Source of the DNA: an uncultured Legionella sp.
GTDB lineage: Bacteria > Pseudomonadota > Gammaproteobacteria > Legionellales > Legionellaceae
Direction of reading: 5' to 3'
Assembly: GCA_903877115.1 (NCBI GenBank)
Contig: CAIRCS010000173.1
Coordinates: forward strand, 1-57,005
Length of the DNA stretch: 57,005 bases
The notes beneath the pieces were generated by a model, which saw nothing but the letters and a program-made list of their open reading frames with translations, had not been told where the DNA came from and did no database searches. Numbering within the stretch: position 1 is the first letter of the stretch; each line of letters starts with the position of its first letter. Positions 9,513 through 20,181 of the stretch are shown here, piece by piece. Both the position numbers and the translations under genes were made by a program.

Positions 9513-10690
9513 AACGACAACTCCAATTTAGCGACGACCTGTTCATTTTCCGTTGCTGCCGAAACTTGCTGCACATGCACATGCCGATTCTGCAAAAAGG
9601 CCTCGATTTTCTCTAATGCAGAGAAATTGTCGCAGCGAAACACGACGATTAAAATTTGATTTTGAAACTGCAAGGTTTGCACAGTCAAGGAAGGCTTAGC
9701 ACTTTGTTTCGGCAAAGTCTCAGCTTGCGCGTCGAGCGCCAATGACCAACTTTCCATCAACGACCATAAGGCAGCATTATGCCCAAGTTGATTTTGCTTA
9801 AGTAATTGTTCAACCCTAAATTTGGGGCTGATCACTTGTTGTGCGCCTGGAAAAAACACCCGATAAGACTGGGCAATTTGTTGGTCAACCTTCTGAGACT
9901 GATGGGTGATCAGCATATAAAGCCCAACATGAATACCGATAAAACTGACTAACCAAGCCGTTGCTAAGATCCCAGCTAATTGGTATTTATGTTTCACCTG
10001 AGTTTGACTGGTAGCATGCTGAAACTCTCCCTGACAGAGATTTAAAATTTTGGTTTTGAATAACCGTTCTGCAATCCATGTGTATCTGGACTTGGAATGA
10101 GCAGATATGGCAGCGCCTTCTTGTACTTCAGCGCTCGCTGTAAACAGTTGCCATTGCAATTCTTTTGACCAAGCATGCTCGAAATGATCCCAGATATCTA
10201 AGCTAACTGCGCCTTGAAATGCCTCAGAATGAATCAATACAGTTTCTTCACCAACCACTGCTTCTCCAGGCTGGAGCGCAAACCAGTCGATGGTAATTTG
10301 ATCATAATTCAAATCCAAATTACTCAGCTTAGCCATCCACTCGGTCATAATGTGTTTATCAATCACCACAACCCAATAGCGGCCATTACGATAATAAGCT
10401 TTGTCAAAGCCAAAATGCACCTGTGCAACCGCTTGTGCGATATTATCTTCCAACGCAAACGGGATCGCTACTCGGGCCTTACTATCCGATAACAGGGGCA
10501 ATTCAACCTGATATAAGCCGCACCATGCGGTGGGAAAAACGACAATTGTCCTAGCATTCTCTTGCAAAACACGAATCTCTTCGATGGTCCGCATTTGCAA
10601 AGGTTGCTCAATCTGACCCTGCATATCCACACGCACAGTTAACATTGCGTTCAGATCATCAGTTTGAACAAACAAGAAACAGGTTAACAC
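9509..10690 (-). CDS. gspL: Type II secretion system protein L
   Basis: Inner-membrane platform protein that links the GspE ATPase to the periplasmic GspM/GspC. 393 residues with a large actin-like cytoplasmic domain (PLLSDSKARVAIPFALEDNIAQ is the typical early motif), one membrane segment near residues 241-261 (AGILATAWLVSFIGIHVGLYM) and a C-terminal periplasmic ferredoxin-like domain. The start is a GTG at 10690 with AGGG about eight bases upstream; the first in-frame ATG would remove the first beta strand. It starts 10 bases after the mltB stop and overlaps gspM by four bases. Confidence 0.9.
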   Translation of the reverse strand: MLTCFLFVQTDDLNAMLTVRVDMQGQIEQPLQMRTIEEIRVLQENARTIVVFPTAWCGLYQVELPLLSDSKARVAIPFALEDNIAQAVAQVHFGFDKAYYRNGRYWVVVIDKHIMTEWMAKLSNLDLNYDQITIDWFALQPGEAVVGEETVLIHSEAFQGAVSLDIWDHFEHAWSKELQWQLFTASAEVQEGAAISAHSKSRYTWIAERLFKTKILNLCQGEFQHATSQTQVKHKYQLAGILATAWLVSFIGIHVGLYMLITHQSQKVDQQIAQSYRVFFPGAQQVISPKFRVEQLLKQNQLGHNAALWSLMESWSLALDAQAETLPKQSAKPSLTVQTLQFQNQILIVVFRCDNFSALEKIEAFLQNRHVHVQQVSAATENEQVVAKLELSL

Positions 10691-10700
10691 AATCTGAGCC

Positions 10701-11702
10701 CTACCCTGTCAGTGCAGCATGACGCTCGCGCAACGATTGGGCAAGCAAATAAACAACCAATGCGTATTGTGGACTGGTATTATAACGGGTAATCACATAA
10801 AAATTAGGATAAGCCATCCAATATTCAGGACCTTTATCTGTCATCAATTCCAATACGCCCGCCTCATGGGGATGCACGCTGTTATTACGTTGCTTTGGTT
10901 GTACCCCAGCATGCAATAATTGCGTCAATGAATAATTAGGCGCTTTACTATTTAAGACGAGACTTTTCAAACCTTGCTGCGGAACACGGACAGGTTCCAC
11001 GACCATTTGTTTGGGTTGCCAGCCATGTTTACTGAAATAATTGGCGATGCTGATAATCACATCTTGGTCTTTACTCATCAAATCTGGGCGACCACGTCCT
11101 TGGTAGTCTACTGCGTAGGTACGGTAACTACTCGGCATAAATTGCGGTTTTCCCATCGCACCGGCGTAAGAACCCTTGTACTGGGTTGGAGAAACGCGAT
11201 GTTCGCGACACAACAACAAAAATTCACGCAATTCTCTTTTAAAATAAGGGGCACGAGAGGGATAGTAAAACGCCAATGTCGTTAAAGCATCTAAAACTCG
11301 GTAATCCCCTTGGCGTTTGCCATACAAGGTTTCTACACCCAAAATGGCGACGATCATCTCTGGCGGCACCCCATATTGCTTCGCAACCTGTTGTAATACC
11401 TTTTGATTATTTTTCCAAAAAACTAAGCCGGAATTAAGACGCTCTGGTGTTAAAAATAAAGCTTGGTACACATCCCAATTTTTCTTTTCATACGGGCGAT
11501 CCATAGACGCGATAATTTGAGGCTGATATTGGGCAGCTGCTAAAATGGTTCGTAGTTGTTTAGACTGAAAGTGATCATGCACTACCAAGTCTTGTACAAA
11601 AGCACGCACATCTTTTCGATGTAAAAGACTCGCATCGGCGTAGAGGGTTTGCATACTGCATACCGCTGTTGTAATTATAAGTAACCGTCCCCAGAACCGC
11701 AT
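10701..11702 (-). CDS. mltB: Lytic murein transglycosylase B
   Basis: Cleaves peptidoglycan between MurNAc and GlcNAc with 1,6-anhydro formation, in the periplasm or at the outer membrane. The ATG at 11702 has AGGGGA upstream and begins a signal peptide (MRFWGRLLIITTAVCSMQT..A), so it is preferred over an upstream start at 11768. 333 residues. The catalytic Glu lies in ILGVETLYGKRQGDYRVLDAL. Other family blocks are GSYAGAMGKPQFMPSSYRTYAVD and PNFYVITRYN. No lipobox Cys is evident after the signal, so it may be soluble rather than a lipoprotein. It is followed closely by gspL-gspM. Confidence 0.93.
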   Translation of the reverse strand: MRFWGRLLIITTAVCSMQTLYADASLLHRKDVRAFVQDLVVHDHFQSKQLRTILAAAQYQPQIIASMDRPYEKKNWDVYQALFLTPERLNSGLVFWKNNQKVLQQVAKQYGVPPEMIVAILGVETLYGKRQGDYRVLDALTTLAFYYPSRAPYFKRELREFLLLCREHRVSPTQYKGSYAGAMGKPQFMPSSYRTYAVDYQGRGRPDLMSKDQDVIISIANYFSKHGWQPKQMVVEPVRVPQQGLKSLVLNSKAPNYSLTQLLHAGVQPKQRNNSVHPHEAGVLELMTDKGPEYWMAYPNFYVITRYNTSPQYALVVYLLAQSLRERHAALTG

Positions 11703-11929
11703 CTTTTCCCCTTTTAAAAACCAAAATTTATGACAAAAATAACTACTTACTCCACACTTCGCTGCCATTAACCATTTGGTTAAGCGCGTCCCCTTAATTT
11801 AATGGCGTCGGCACAGACATGAACAAAGATAACATTTGCTGACTTAGTGAACAAGCACAATAAATGTTTTCATCCACGCCAACATCAGCTAGAATTAGGT
11901 GTTTTATCCCATACACTTGGTATTTAACA

Positions 11930-13735
11930 GTGAGTGATCTGTCTTTAATTCGAAATTTTTCCATCATTGCCCATATTGATCATGGCAAATCAACGCTTGC
12001 CGATCGGTTTATCCAGATGTGTGGGGGCTTGTCGGACCGTGAAATGGGTGCGCAAGTTTTAGATTCCATGGATATTGAGCGCGAACGTGGTATTACTATT
12101 AAAGCGCAAAGTGTTGCACTCCATTATAAAGCGCAAGATGGCAAAACCTATCTATTAAATTTTATTGATACCCCAGGTCATGTTGATTTTTCTTATGAAG
12201 TATCTCGTTCCCTTGCCGCCTGTGAAGGTGCGCTGTTAATCGTAGATGCCGCACAAGGTGTCGAAGCTCAAACTGTCGCAGTATGTTACACCGCGATTGA
12301 CCAATCTTTGGACGTATTGCCCGTATTGAACAAAATTGATTTGCCTCAAGCTGAGCCCGAGCGAGTCATTGCTGAAATTGAAGACATCATTGGTGTAGAT
12401 GCTCATGATGCCATTCGTGCTTCGGCCAAAACCGGTTTGGGTGTAGAAGATATTCTAGAAGCCATTGTCCAACGCATTCGGCCTCCCGTCGGAGAGCTAG
12501 AAGAACCTTTGCAAGCACTGATCATTGACTCATGGTTTGATAATTATCTGGGCGTGGTATCTTTGGTGCGCATTATGAATGGCTCGTTAAAAGCTGGGCA
12601 AAAAATGCAGATCATGTCTACCGGCAAAGTCTATATTGTGGATCAAGTCGGTATTTTTACCCCCAAACGCACCCCCACTGAAGAACTTAAAGCAGGAGAA
12701 GTGGGCTATGTGGTGGCCGGCATCAAAGATATCCACGGCGCACCCGTTGGAGATACCCTGACGCTAGAAAAAATGCCTGCCGTTAGCCCATTGCCAGGAT
12801 TTTTAAAAGTAAAACCTCAAGTGTATGCTGGTTTGTTTCCCATTAGCTCAGATGATTTTGAAGCATTTCGTGAAGCATTAGCAAAATTGAGCTTGAATGA
12901 CGCGTCACTATTTTATGAGCCTGAATCATCAGAAGCATTAGGGTTTGGATTTCGCTGTGGCTTTTTGGGCATGCTGCACATGGAAATTATCCAAGAACGC
13001 TTGGAGCGCGAGTATAATTTAGAATTGATCTCCACTGCTCCAACCGTGATTTATCAAATCGTGAATACCAAAGATGAAACCGTCTTAATCGATAATCCTT
13101 CACGCTTACCGCCCGTACAACAAATCAAACAAATGTTTGAACCTATTGTGCGTGCAAATATTTTGGTGCCTCAAGATTATTTGGGTGCTATCATCTCTTT
13201 ATGTATTGAGCGTAGAGGCGTGCAAATTGCGATGCTCTACAGCGGTCGTCAGGTATCCGTCACTTATGATATACCCATGAGTGAAGTGGTTTCTGATTTT
13301 TTTGACCGCTTGAAATCAGTGAGCCGCGGTTATGCATCACTAGATTATAATTTTGTACGTTTTCAAGAAGCCGATTTGGTGAAAATGGATATCTTAATCA
13401 ATAATGAACGAGTTGATGCATTAGCATCTATTACCCACCGTTCTGCAGTACAGTATCGAGGTCGTGCTTTGACCGAAAAAATGCGCGAATTAATCCCGCG
13501 CCAAATGTTTGATGTCGCGATTCAAGCTGCCATAGGCAGTCACATTATCGCGCGACAAAGCGTCAAAGCATTGCGCAAAAATGTCACCGCAAAATGTTAT
13601 GGTGGAGACGTGTCGCGTAAGCGTAAACTGTTAGAAAAGCAAAAAGCCGGGAAAAAACGCATGAAACAAGTAGGTCATGTTGAAATTCCCCAAGAAGCCT
13701 TTATGGCGGTGTTTCAAACTGAACGTAAAAAATAA
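11930..13735 (+). CDS. lepA: Elongation factor 4 (LepA GTPase)
   Basis: Ribosome-associated GTPase proposed to act in initiation or back-translocation under stress. From the GTG at 11930 the product is 601 residues (E. coli 599), beginning [20 protein letters not shown]. The frame is open to an ATG at 11864, but that would add 22 residues unlike the family. G motifs: AHIDHGKST (G1), DTPGH (G3) and NKIDLP (G4). The C-terminal LepA-specific domain ends [19 protein letters not shown]. It is the first gene of lepA-lepB-rnc. Confidence 0.96.
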   Translation: MSDLSLIRNFSIIAHIDHGKSTLADRFIQMCGGLSDREMGAQVLDSMDIERERGITIKAQSVALHYKAQDGKTYLLNFIDTPGHVDFSYEVSRSLAACEGALLIVDAAQGVEAQTVAVCYTAIDQSLDVLPVLNKIDLPQAEPERVIAEIEDIIGVDAHDAIRASAKTGLGVEDILEAIVQRIRPPVGELEEPLQALIIDSWFDNYLGVVSLVRIMNGSLKAGQKMQIMSTGKVYIVDQVGIFTPKRTPTEELKAGEVGYVVAGIKDIHGAPVGDTLTLEKMPAVSPLPGFLKVKPQVYAGLFPISSDDFEAFREALAKLSLNDASLFYEPESSEALGFGFRCGFLGMLHMEIIQERLEREYNLELISTAPTVIYQIVNTKDETVLIDNPSRLPPVQQIKQMFEPIVRANILVPQDYLGAIISLCIERRGVQIAMLYSGRQVSVTYDIPMSEVVSDFFDRLKSVSRGYASLDYNFVRFQEADLVKMDILINNERVDALASITHRSAVQYRGRALTEKMRELIPRQMFDVAIQAAIGSHIIARQSVKALRKNVTAKCYGGDVSRKRKLLEKQKAGKKRMKQVGHVEIPQEAFMAVFQTERKK

Positions 13736-13747
13736 GGAACCTATCAC

Positions 13748-14503
13748 ATGAATCTTGCTCTATTCCTACTGATTCTGTCCGTCTTCACTGGCGTGATTTA
13801 TCTTTTAGATGTTTTATTTTGGTCTAAAAAGCGAAGCTCCCGCCAAAAGCCCAGACGAATTATTGAGTACTCCCGCTCGCTCTTCCCGATTTTTTTTGGT
13901 GTTCTTTTGGTTCGCTCCTTTCTGTTTGAACCATTTCGCATCCCTTCTGGTTCGCTAGAACCCACACTATTAGTCGGAGATTTTCTGGTCGTTAACAAAT
14001 TTGCTTACGGATTACGCCTACCAGTTTGGGATAAAAAAATAGTCAATATTTCTTCCCCCAAACGAGGAGATATTGTGGTCTTTCGTTGGCCACCCAATCC
14101 CAAATATGATTTTATTAAACGCGTTATTGGAATACCTGGAGATGTTGTTTCTTACCACCATAAAATTCTGACCATCAATGGGAAAAAAGCCCCACAGGAT
14201 TTTATCCAATATACCATCGACGAAAGCTCGGCTCATCCGGTATCCGAATACCAAGAAAACCTTGATTCGGTCATTCACAAAATTTACCGCCGAAGTGACG
14301 TCCCTGGCACCGAGTTTGAAATCACTGTGCCGCCTAATCAATATTTTGTGATGGGTGATAACCGAGATGACTCTGCGGACAGTCGTTATTGGGGATTTGT
14401 GCATGATGATTATTTGCGTGGTAAAGCGATCTTTACTTGGCTCAGTTGGAATAAAAAGGAATGGAATATTCGATGGTCTCGCTTAGGGCGCATCATTCAT
14501 TAA
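13748..14503 (+). CDS. lepB: Signal peptidase I
   Basis: Membrane protease that removes Sec and Tat signal peptides on the periplasmic side. 251 residues, two N-terminal membrane segments (about 2-22 and 44-61), then the catalytic domain. The nucleophile Ser69 lies in FRIPSGSLEPTL and the general-base Lys124 in DFIKRVIGIPGD. The C-terminal box GDNRDDSADSRYWGFV is intact. The residue after the catalytic Ser is Leu rather than the common Met. Directly follows lepA by 12 bases, as in most gammaproteobacteria. Confidence 0.96.
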   Translation: MNLALFLLILSVFTGVIYLLDVLFWSKKRSSRQKPRRIIEYSRSLFPIFFGVLLVRSFLFEPFRIPSGSLEPTLLVGDFLVVNKFAYGLRLPVWDKKIVNISSPKRGDIVVFRWPPNPKYDFIKRVIGIPGDVVSYHHKILTINGKKAPQDFIQYTIDESSAHPVSEYQENLDSVIHKIYRRSDVPGTEFEITVPPNQYFVMGDNRDDSADSRYWGFVHDDYLRGKAIFTWLSWNKKEWNIRWSRLGRIIH

Positions 14504-14518
14504 GTTGAGATTATCAGC

Positions 14519-15199
14519 ATGCATCCTCACATAGACCGCCTGTATAGACGTTTGGACTATACTTTTCGTAAAACATCGTATCTCCGCCAGGCACTGACCC
14601 ATTGTAGTGCCGGCGAAAAAAATTATGAACGCTTAGAATTTCTTGGCGACTCCATCTTGAATTTAGTCATTTCCAATGCCTTATATCATCAATATCCGCA
14701 ACGCCCCGAAGGCCAACTCAGTCGCTTGCGTGCTTTTTTGGTCAAAGGAGATATGTTAGCGGATATCGCCAGTGAAATTGATTTGGGCGACTATTTGCTA
14801 TTGGGGCAAGGTGAACTGAAAAGTGGCGGATTTCGACGCCGCTCTATTTTAGCCGATGCCTTAGAAGCCGTTTTTGCTGCTATTTTCTTAGACAGTGATT
14901 TTGCGCAAATCCAGCAGGTCATTTTATTTTTATATAAAGATCGCTTGAACGACGAGACCATGGACGCTGCTTCTAAAGATGCCAAAACCCAACTTCAAGA
15001 ATATTTACAAGCAGAAAAGCACCCTTTACCCAAATACACCGTCAAAAAAATCATCGGCGAAGAACACGATCAAATCTTTCATATTATCTGTCATTTGGCC
15101 ACACTGCACCGCTCAACCGAAGGACAGGGCGAAACCAGAAGAAAAGCCGAACAGATGGCTGCCAAATTAATGTTGGACGAGTTGAAATCGCCCTCCTAG
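14519..15199 (+). CDS. rnc: Ribonuclease III
   Basis: Double-strand-specific endoribonuclease that processes rRNA precursors and some mRNAs. 226 residues: an N-terminal endonuclease domain with ERLEFLGDSILNLVISNALY (signature with metal-binding acids) and AVFAAIFLDSDF carrying the downstream catalytic acids, then a C-terminal dsRNA-binding domain ending KAEQMAAKLMLDELK. The start is 15 bases after lepB. The usual next gene, era, is not here; a convergent DUF1840 gene follows. Confidence 0.96.
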   Translation: MHPHIDRLYRRLDYTFRKTSYLRQALTHCSAGEKNYERLEFLGDSILNLVISNALYHQYPQRPEGQLSRLRAFLVKGDMLADIASEIDLGDYLLLGQGELKSGGFRRRSILADALEAVFAAIFLDSDFAQIQQVILFLYKDRLNDETMDAASKDAKTQLQEYLQAEKHPLPKYTVKKIIGEEHDQIFHIICHLATLHRSTEGQGETRRKAEQMAAKLMLDELKSPS

Positions 15200-15284
15200 T
15201 GGGTATAGTTCGGCAATAACTTTATTGTTTCTCATGAGATCACCCCACACGAGTACGACGAACGACATTCAACTCCGTGTTTCA

Positions 15285-15590
15285 CTAACCCCACATCACG
15301 TCACAATGCCGCGCTTCGGCTGCCTGTAATAAAGCAATCAACGGCAGTGCTCGATGCGCCAGACTGATTTCAGGTTCAGCATCCGAGTCGGCTTCTTCTA
15401 GCACGATTTTAGGATGCTTTTTTTCACTTTCTATCGCTTTACGCAACAAGGCCAAAGCATTGGGGACATCACTGGCTAATAATGCGCCTGGTACTCTGCC
15501 GGATTGCCCCATCATGCTTAGTAAGCGTTCAGCAATATGCCCAAAGAGCGTAATAGATTCGTAGGCATCGGTTTGAAAAGTAATTAACAT
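15285..15590 (-). CDS. DUF1840 family protein
   Basis: Small cytosolic protein of unknown function. 101 residues from the ATG at 15590, which has AAAGGAG upstream. The frame runs further up to 15677, but that extension only reads spacer and palindromic repeat DNA. The family pattern is plain: MLITFQTDAYESITLFG, LLSMMGQSGRVPGALLASDV and a helical end, PLIALLQAAEARHCDVMW, with an acidic linker (EEADSDAEPE) between. It is convergent with rnc and separated from gltX by a family A palindrome. Confidence 0.85.
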   Translation of the reverse strand: MLITFQTDAYESITLFGHIAERLLSMMGQSGRVPGALLASDVPNALALLRKAIESEKKHPKIVLEEADSDAEPEISLAHRALPLIALLQAAEARHCDVMWG

Positions 15591-15637
15591 TTTGGCGACT
15601 CCTTTCGTGAATTCATATCCAAATAATAGTGACAGAT

Positions 15638-15745
15638 TAATCCGAACCATGACCGTCAGAGAACGGAAATTATGCACAATATTGCGCGATAACCACGCGC
15701 ATACCCCACAAAAGCTCCGCTTGCTGACGCGCGCGGCTCGGATTA
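15638..15745. repeat. Palindromic repeat, family A, supplying the gltX stop codon
   Basis: Arm 1 near 15638-15667 (TAATCCGAACCATGACCG then TCAGAGAACGGA) and arm 2 near 15714-15745 (GCTCCGCTTGCTGACG then GCGCGGCTCGGATTA) are imperfect reverse complements and match the cleaner family A copy at 44087-44162. The last three bases, TTA at 15743-15745, are the gltX stop codon read on the minus strand. The 46-base centre holds CGCGATAACCACGCG, itself partly palindromic. Confidence 0.7.
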
Positions 15746-17137
15746 GGTAATCAGGTTTTGCGCTTTCTCTAAACGTTCTAACACACGCTCTTTACCAATT
15801 AACTCTAACGTTGCATCAATGGATGGAGACATCGTTGCTCCTGTTACCGCCACGCGTAATGGCTGAGCCAATTGGCCAAAACCTATTTTTTGTTCACTCA
15901 CCAGATCTTTCAAACAATGATGAATCTCTGCACGTTGCCATAGAGACAAATCTTGCAAACGCTGTTTGACTTTAGCAAGTAAATCCAACGCACCAGGAGT
16001 CAGATGCGTCGCCACCGCTGCAGCGTCATACACCAAATCCTCTTCATAAAAATAACGGCTTTTATCACGAAGTTCAACCAAAGTCTTAGCACGATCCGCC
16101 TGTAACGCCACAATGTCTTCAAGGGGCGGTCCCTGATTCAGGTCAATGCCTACTTCAGTAAAATACGCTGCCAATGTTTTGGCGATATCCGCGGCAGAAT
16201 CATTTTTAATATAATGCTGGTTTAACCATAATAATTTATCATAATTAAAACCCGACACCCCTCGATTGACTGCAGACAAATCAAAATTCCCAATCATTTC
16301 TGCCAAAGAAAATATTTCTTGATCACCATGCGACCAGCCTAAACGCACCAAATAATTCAATAAGGCATGGGGTAGAAATCCTTCTTCTTTGAACTCTAAC
16401 ACCGATACTGCGCCATGGCGTTTGGACAAACGCTTGCCATCTTCACCTAATATCATAGGCAAATGGCCAAATTCAGGAATCGGTGCCTCTAAAGCGTGAT
16501 ATAAATTAATTTGTCTGGGCGTATTATTAATATGGTCATCACCCCGAATCACATGAGTAATTTGCATATCCCAGTCATCCACTACGACCGCAAAATTATA
16601 AGTGGGATGTCCATCAGATCTTAAAATAATCAAATCATCGAGTTCTGCATTATCAACCGAGATCGAACCATAGACTTTGTCTTCAAAATGAACGATCCCG
16701 TGCGCGGGATTACAAAACCGCACCACATGCAGACCCGCATCAGGCGAGAGTTGACGTTCACGACAATGCCCATCATAGCGAGGTTTCTGTTTTGCAGCTA
16801 ATTGTTGCTCGCGCAATGTTTCCAAGCGTTCAGGAGAGCAAGTACAGCGATAGGCTTTGCCAATTTTCAACAAATGCTCAACTATTTCCATATAACGCGG
16901 ATAGCGTTGAGTCTGAAAAACCAGGTCTTCATCATAATCCAACCCCATCCAGGCCATCCCATCCAAAATGGTTTCCACCGAGGCTTGCGTCGAGCGAGCT
17001 TGATCTGTATCTTCAATCCGCAGCATAAATTTGCCCTGATGATGCCGTGCAAACAACCAAGAATACAGGGCTGTTCTTACGCTTCCAACATGTAATAATC
17101 CAGTTGGACTGGGCGCAAATCGGGTTCGAACTTGCAT
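15743..17137 (-). CDS. gltX: Glutamyl-tRNA synthetase
   Basis: Class I aminoacyl-tRNA synthetase that charges tRNA-Glu. 464 residues, the normal size. The HIGH-type motif lies at residues 8-18 (PSPTGLLHVGS) and the KMSKS-type motif is GKRLSKRHGAVSV. The tRNA-binding middle (NTPRQINLYHALEAPIPEFGH) and the helical anticodon-binding C-terminus (SIDATLELIGKERVLERLE) are complete. The terminal codon TAA is formed by the end of a family A palindrome, so the last residues may differ from relatives. It is divergent from the barA-like kinase with 53 bases between starts. Confidence 0.96.
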   Translation of the reverse strand: MQVRTRFAPSPTGLLHVGSVRTALYSWLFARHHQGKFMLRIEDTDQARSTQASVETILDGMAWMGLDYDEDLVFQTQRYPRYMEIVEHLLKIGKAYRCTCSPERLETLREQQLAAKQKPRYDGHCRERQLSPDAGLHVVRFCNPAHGIVHFEDKVYGSISVDNAELDDLIILRSDGHPTYNFAVVVDDWDMQITHVIRGDDHINNTPRQINLYHALEAPIPEFGHLPMILGEDGKRLSKRHGAVSVLEFKEEGFLPHALLNYLVRLGWSHGDQEIFSLAEMIGNFDLSAVNRGVSGFNYDKLLWLNQHYIKNDSAADIAKTLAAYFTEVGIDLNQGPPLEDIVALQADRAKTLVELRDKSRYFYEEDLVYDAAAVATHLTPGALDLLAKVKQRLQDLSLWQRAEIHHCLKDLVSEQKIGFGQLAQPLRVAVTGATMSPSIDATLELIGKERVLERLEKAQNLIT

Positions 17138-17190
17138 TAGTGTTACTCCACTTTTTAATAATATAATTTCAGGTATACTACCACGGAAAA

Positions 17191-19989
17191 GTGGGCACCT
17201 CTAACCATAAGAATAAATTCGTGAAAAAATTAAGCATCAAAAATCAACTCAGATTTATAGCCCTGGCTCCCGTCATTTGTCTTGCTCTGCTATACGTTTT
17301 ATTTTATGAGCATCAATATCAACTGAACGTAAAGCAACAGATGAGCCGCTTGGGCAAAGCTTATATCAGTCAATTACTCACGTTAGAACAGCTGCATCAC
17401 CAAGATACTGACTCATTACAAACAGCGCTCAATAAAGTACATTTTAATTCAGAAATCAAAGCAGTCGCATTTTATGATACACAGGGACATCTCATCGCGT
17501 CACATGGCGGTCATCCGTTATACTATCTTAGTAAAGACAAAAGACAACTGACGCATGATCCGAGCCAAACACTCTACTCCATTCAATTTATCGTGCCGAT
17601 CCCACAAACTTATTGTGCCAATCTTGCGCTCAACCCCGATCCCAATTCCCCAGAATTACAGCATTATCACGGTTGGATTTATTTGGATTTGGACAAAAAA
17701 TTCCTTCTGATCAAACATTACCAAATGGTGTTATCTACCTTAGGGATCGTTTTATTGTGTTTGATCATGGGCTTGATTGGACATCATTTCCTGGCAAAAA
17801 ATATTTACTCGCCCATTATGCGTTTATATCGCAATATGGAACGGATTCTCCGGCAAGAATATGATGTTCGTTTCGATACGAGCAATCCCGATGAATTGGG
17901 CATTATTGAGCAAGGATGCGAGCATTTACGACAAAGTTATGTGAATACCACCCATGAATTCAACCAACAACTTGAACTGGCCACCCAAGATTTGCAACAA
18001 AGTCTTGAATTGTTGGAGGTCAAAAACATTGAATTGGGTTTAGACAAAAGGAAGATGGAAGAAAAAACCCGCAACAAATCAGAGTTCTTAGCCAGTATGA
18101 GCCACGAAATTCGTACCCCAATGAATGGCGTTATCGGGTTTACTAATGTGTTGCTTGATACGCAATTGGATAATTTACAATTAGATTATGTCAAAACCAT
18201 TCAATCCTCTGCGCAAGATCTGTTGGTCATTATCAATGATATTTTGGATTATTCTAAAATTGATGCCGGCAAACTCCATTTGGATCATATACCGGTCAAT
18301 TTACGCGGGTGTATCGATGAAGTAGTTGCCATGATTGCGCAAACTGCGCACAAAAAAAATATTGACTTAATCCCTATTACGGCAGTTTCTGTCCCCAAAG
18401 CCGTGTTAGGCGATCCTTGGCGCATCAAACAAGTCATCAGTAATCTGGTGTCTAATGCGGTAAAATTTACCGATACGGGCCATGTTTTGCTGCGCACTAA
18501 CGTAGAAGAAGAAACAGACCACCATTACTCGATAGTACTTTCTATTTCTGATACAGGCGTGGGCATTTCAGACAAAGACCAATCCACGTTATTTCAGGCG
18601 TTTCATCAAGTCGATTCGATGCCCAATCGGCGGCATGGCGGATCAGGATTGGGTTTGGTCATTTGTAAAAAATTAGTCGATCACATGCAAGGACAGATTT
18701 CGATCGAATCTGAATCAAACAAAGGTGCTGCTTTCACCGTACGGCTTAAATTTGAAAAACTACTCCCATACGAAAATGAAAAACAGCAGGCTCAGCAACG
18801 TCCCAATATCAAAGCATTGTGCTTCGATGAGCATGTTTTACACCTCGAAGCGATGTGCACGGGATTGGGTTATTTAGGCGTACAATGTGAGGCGGTCTCT
18901 GATTACACCCTGCTACCCGCCCTGTTAAAGGCACCCAATCACTATGATTTGGCGTTTATTGCGATGCAGCCGCATCAACAAGAAGCCATTGCAACATGGA
19001 TGCAAGATCGGATGATTGCATGGGTGCTGGTCTCCAAAACCTATATCAAGGACTATGCACTGCTTGGGGCCAGAGCATTACTCTTCAAGCCGCCGAATAT
19101 TCATAAACTGAGTGAAATGGTAGACACCATTGTATTAAATATTGCGCAATCGCAAACACCCCCATTTGTCGTCGATCAAACACCAAGCACCTGGGCAAAA
19201 TCCAACAAACCCGATACAAGACAGTTTTTTGGCCAAGAATCGGAACTATTGCATTTACGCCAATTGCTACGCGAGAAACAAGCGCGTTTACTCATTGCAG
19301 AGGACAACCAGATTAGCCGGAGGCTCCTCAATTCATTGCTCAAAGAGTGTGCTGTAATTGATACCGTTCAAGATGGGGAAGAGGCTATCCTAGCCTGTCA
19401 AAATCAGGCTTACTCAGCTATTTTATTGGATTTACATATGCCAAAATTTAATGGCTTAGAAACCGCAACCCACATTCGTCAACAATCGAAATGCAATGTA
19501 CATACGCCTATCATCCTCATATCAGCCAATGGTCTTGATTTGCAACAAACCGATCTGCATCAGGCAGGTATCCAATTTGCCATGCAAAAACCCATTGACG
19601 AACAACAGCTGTTACGTCATTTACTCCCCTTGATGGCTGAACCCAAGCAACCCGCAATTGATTGGTCAGTTTGTGTGGCCAAATTATCAGGCAATATCCC
19701 GTTGGCAACGGAGTTCTTAGCTGAATTTGTGAAGGAATTGCATAAAAATCATGAGGAATTACAAACTATTTTCGCCACCAATGATTGCGAAGCATTGGAA
19801 AGAATTGTGCATCAAATTCATGGTGCTTGTTGTTTTTGTGGAGTCAGTGCCCTACAAAAACAAGCCGCCCATCTGGAAAAACGCTTACGCCAAGCCAAAA
19901 CTTCTGCCGAAGTAAAACAAGACTTCTTACATTTGCTGGCAGAAATAGAAGCTGTATTATCCGAATATGCTGAATTGTACGAAGCATAA
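17191..19989 (+). CDS. BarA/LetS-type hybrid sensor histidine kinase
   Basis: Tripartite membrane kinase, probably the sensor for a UvrY/GacA/LetA-like regulator that controls the CsrA/RsmA switch; in Legionella LetS governs the change to the transmissive phase. From the GTG at 17191, 932 residues: membrane segment about 21-38, a periplasmic sensor to about 178, membrane segment about 179-201, HAMP, HisKA with His305 in [12 protein letters not shown], HATPase with the N box [10 protein letters not shown] near 417-426 and G boxes SDTGVGIS and GGSGLGL, a degenerate receiver-like part about 540-650, a receiver with Asp747 and Lys800, and an HPt domain with His877. A GTG at 17221 is an alternative start. 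Stand-alone, divergent from gltX. Confidence 0.9.
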   Translation: MGTSNHKNKFVKKLSIKNQLRFIALAPVICLALLYVLFYEHQYQLNVKQQMSRLGKAYISQLLTLEQLHHQDTDSLQTALNKVHFNSEIKAVAFYDTQGHLIASHGGHPLYYLSKDKRQLTHDPSQTLYSIQFIVPIPQTYCANLALNPDPNSPELQHYHGWIYLDLDKKFLLIKHYQMVLSTLGIVLLCLIMGLIGHHFLAKNIYSPIMRLYRNMERILRQEYDVRFDTSNPDELGIIEQGCEHLRQSYVNTTHEFNQQLELATQDLQQSLELLEVKNIELGLDKRKMEEKTRNKSEFLASMSHEIRTPMNGVIGFTNVLLDTQLDNLQLDYVKTIQSSAQDLLVIINDILDYSKIDAGKLHLDHIPVNLRGCIDEVVAMIAQTAHKKNIDLIPITAVSVPKAVLGDPWRIKQVISNLVSNAVKFTDTGHVLLRTNVEEETDHHYSIVLSISDTGVGISDKDQSTLFQAFHQVDSMPNRRHGGSGLGLVICKKLVDHMQGQISIESESNKGAAFTVRLKFEKLLPYENEKQQAQQRPNIKALCFDEHVLHLEAMCTGLGYLGVQCEAVSDYTLLPALLKAPNHYDLAFIAMQPHQQEAIATWMQDRMIAWVLVSKTYIKDYALLGARALLFKPPNIHKLSEMVDTIVLNIAQSQTPPFVVDQTPSTWAKSNKPDTRQFFGQESELLHLRQLLREKQARLLIAEDNQISRRLLNSLLKECAVIDTVQDGEEAILACQNQAYSAILLDLHMPKFNGLETATHIRQQSKCNVHTPIILISANGLDLQQTDLHQAGIQFAMQKPIDEQQLLRHLLPLMAEPKQPAIDWSVCVAKLSGNIPLATEFLAEFVKELHKNHEELQTIFATNDCEALERIVHQIHGACCFCGVSALQKQAAHLEKRLRQAKTSAEVKQDFLHLLAEIEAVLSEYAELYEA

Positions 19990-20022
19990 GATTATGAGAA
20001 ACTTATTTCAATACAGGATTTA

Positions 20023-20141
20023 ACGTACCCCCCCAAGCACGTCATCCTGAACGAAGTGAAGGATCTCCTGAAGTCGGCACGGTACTCATTGCGGAGATCC
20101 TTCGCGCAAAAAGACGCGCTCAGGATAACGTACCAGGGAAG
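20023..20141. repeat. Palindromic repeat, family B, diverged copy
   Basis: Arms ACGTCATCCTGAACGAAG then TGAAGGATCTCC (about 20038-20069) and GGAGATCCTTCGCGC then GCGCTCAGGATAACGTACC (about 20092-20134) are imperfect inverted repeats of the same family as 5176-5278. A run of C (CCCCCCC) again sits next to the outer end. It lies in the 192-base spacer between the hybrid kinase and pfp. Confidence 0.75.
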
Positions 20142-20181
20142 TTGCGATTTAACTTACTTAAAAAAGGACTAGGATTCTATT

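Noticed and set aside
15200..15284. tRNA or small RNA between rnc and the DUF1840 gene
   Set aside because: No cloverleaf or conserved TTCGA arm was found.
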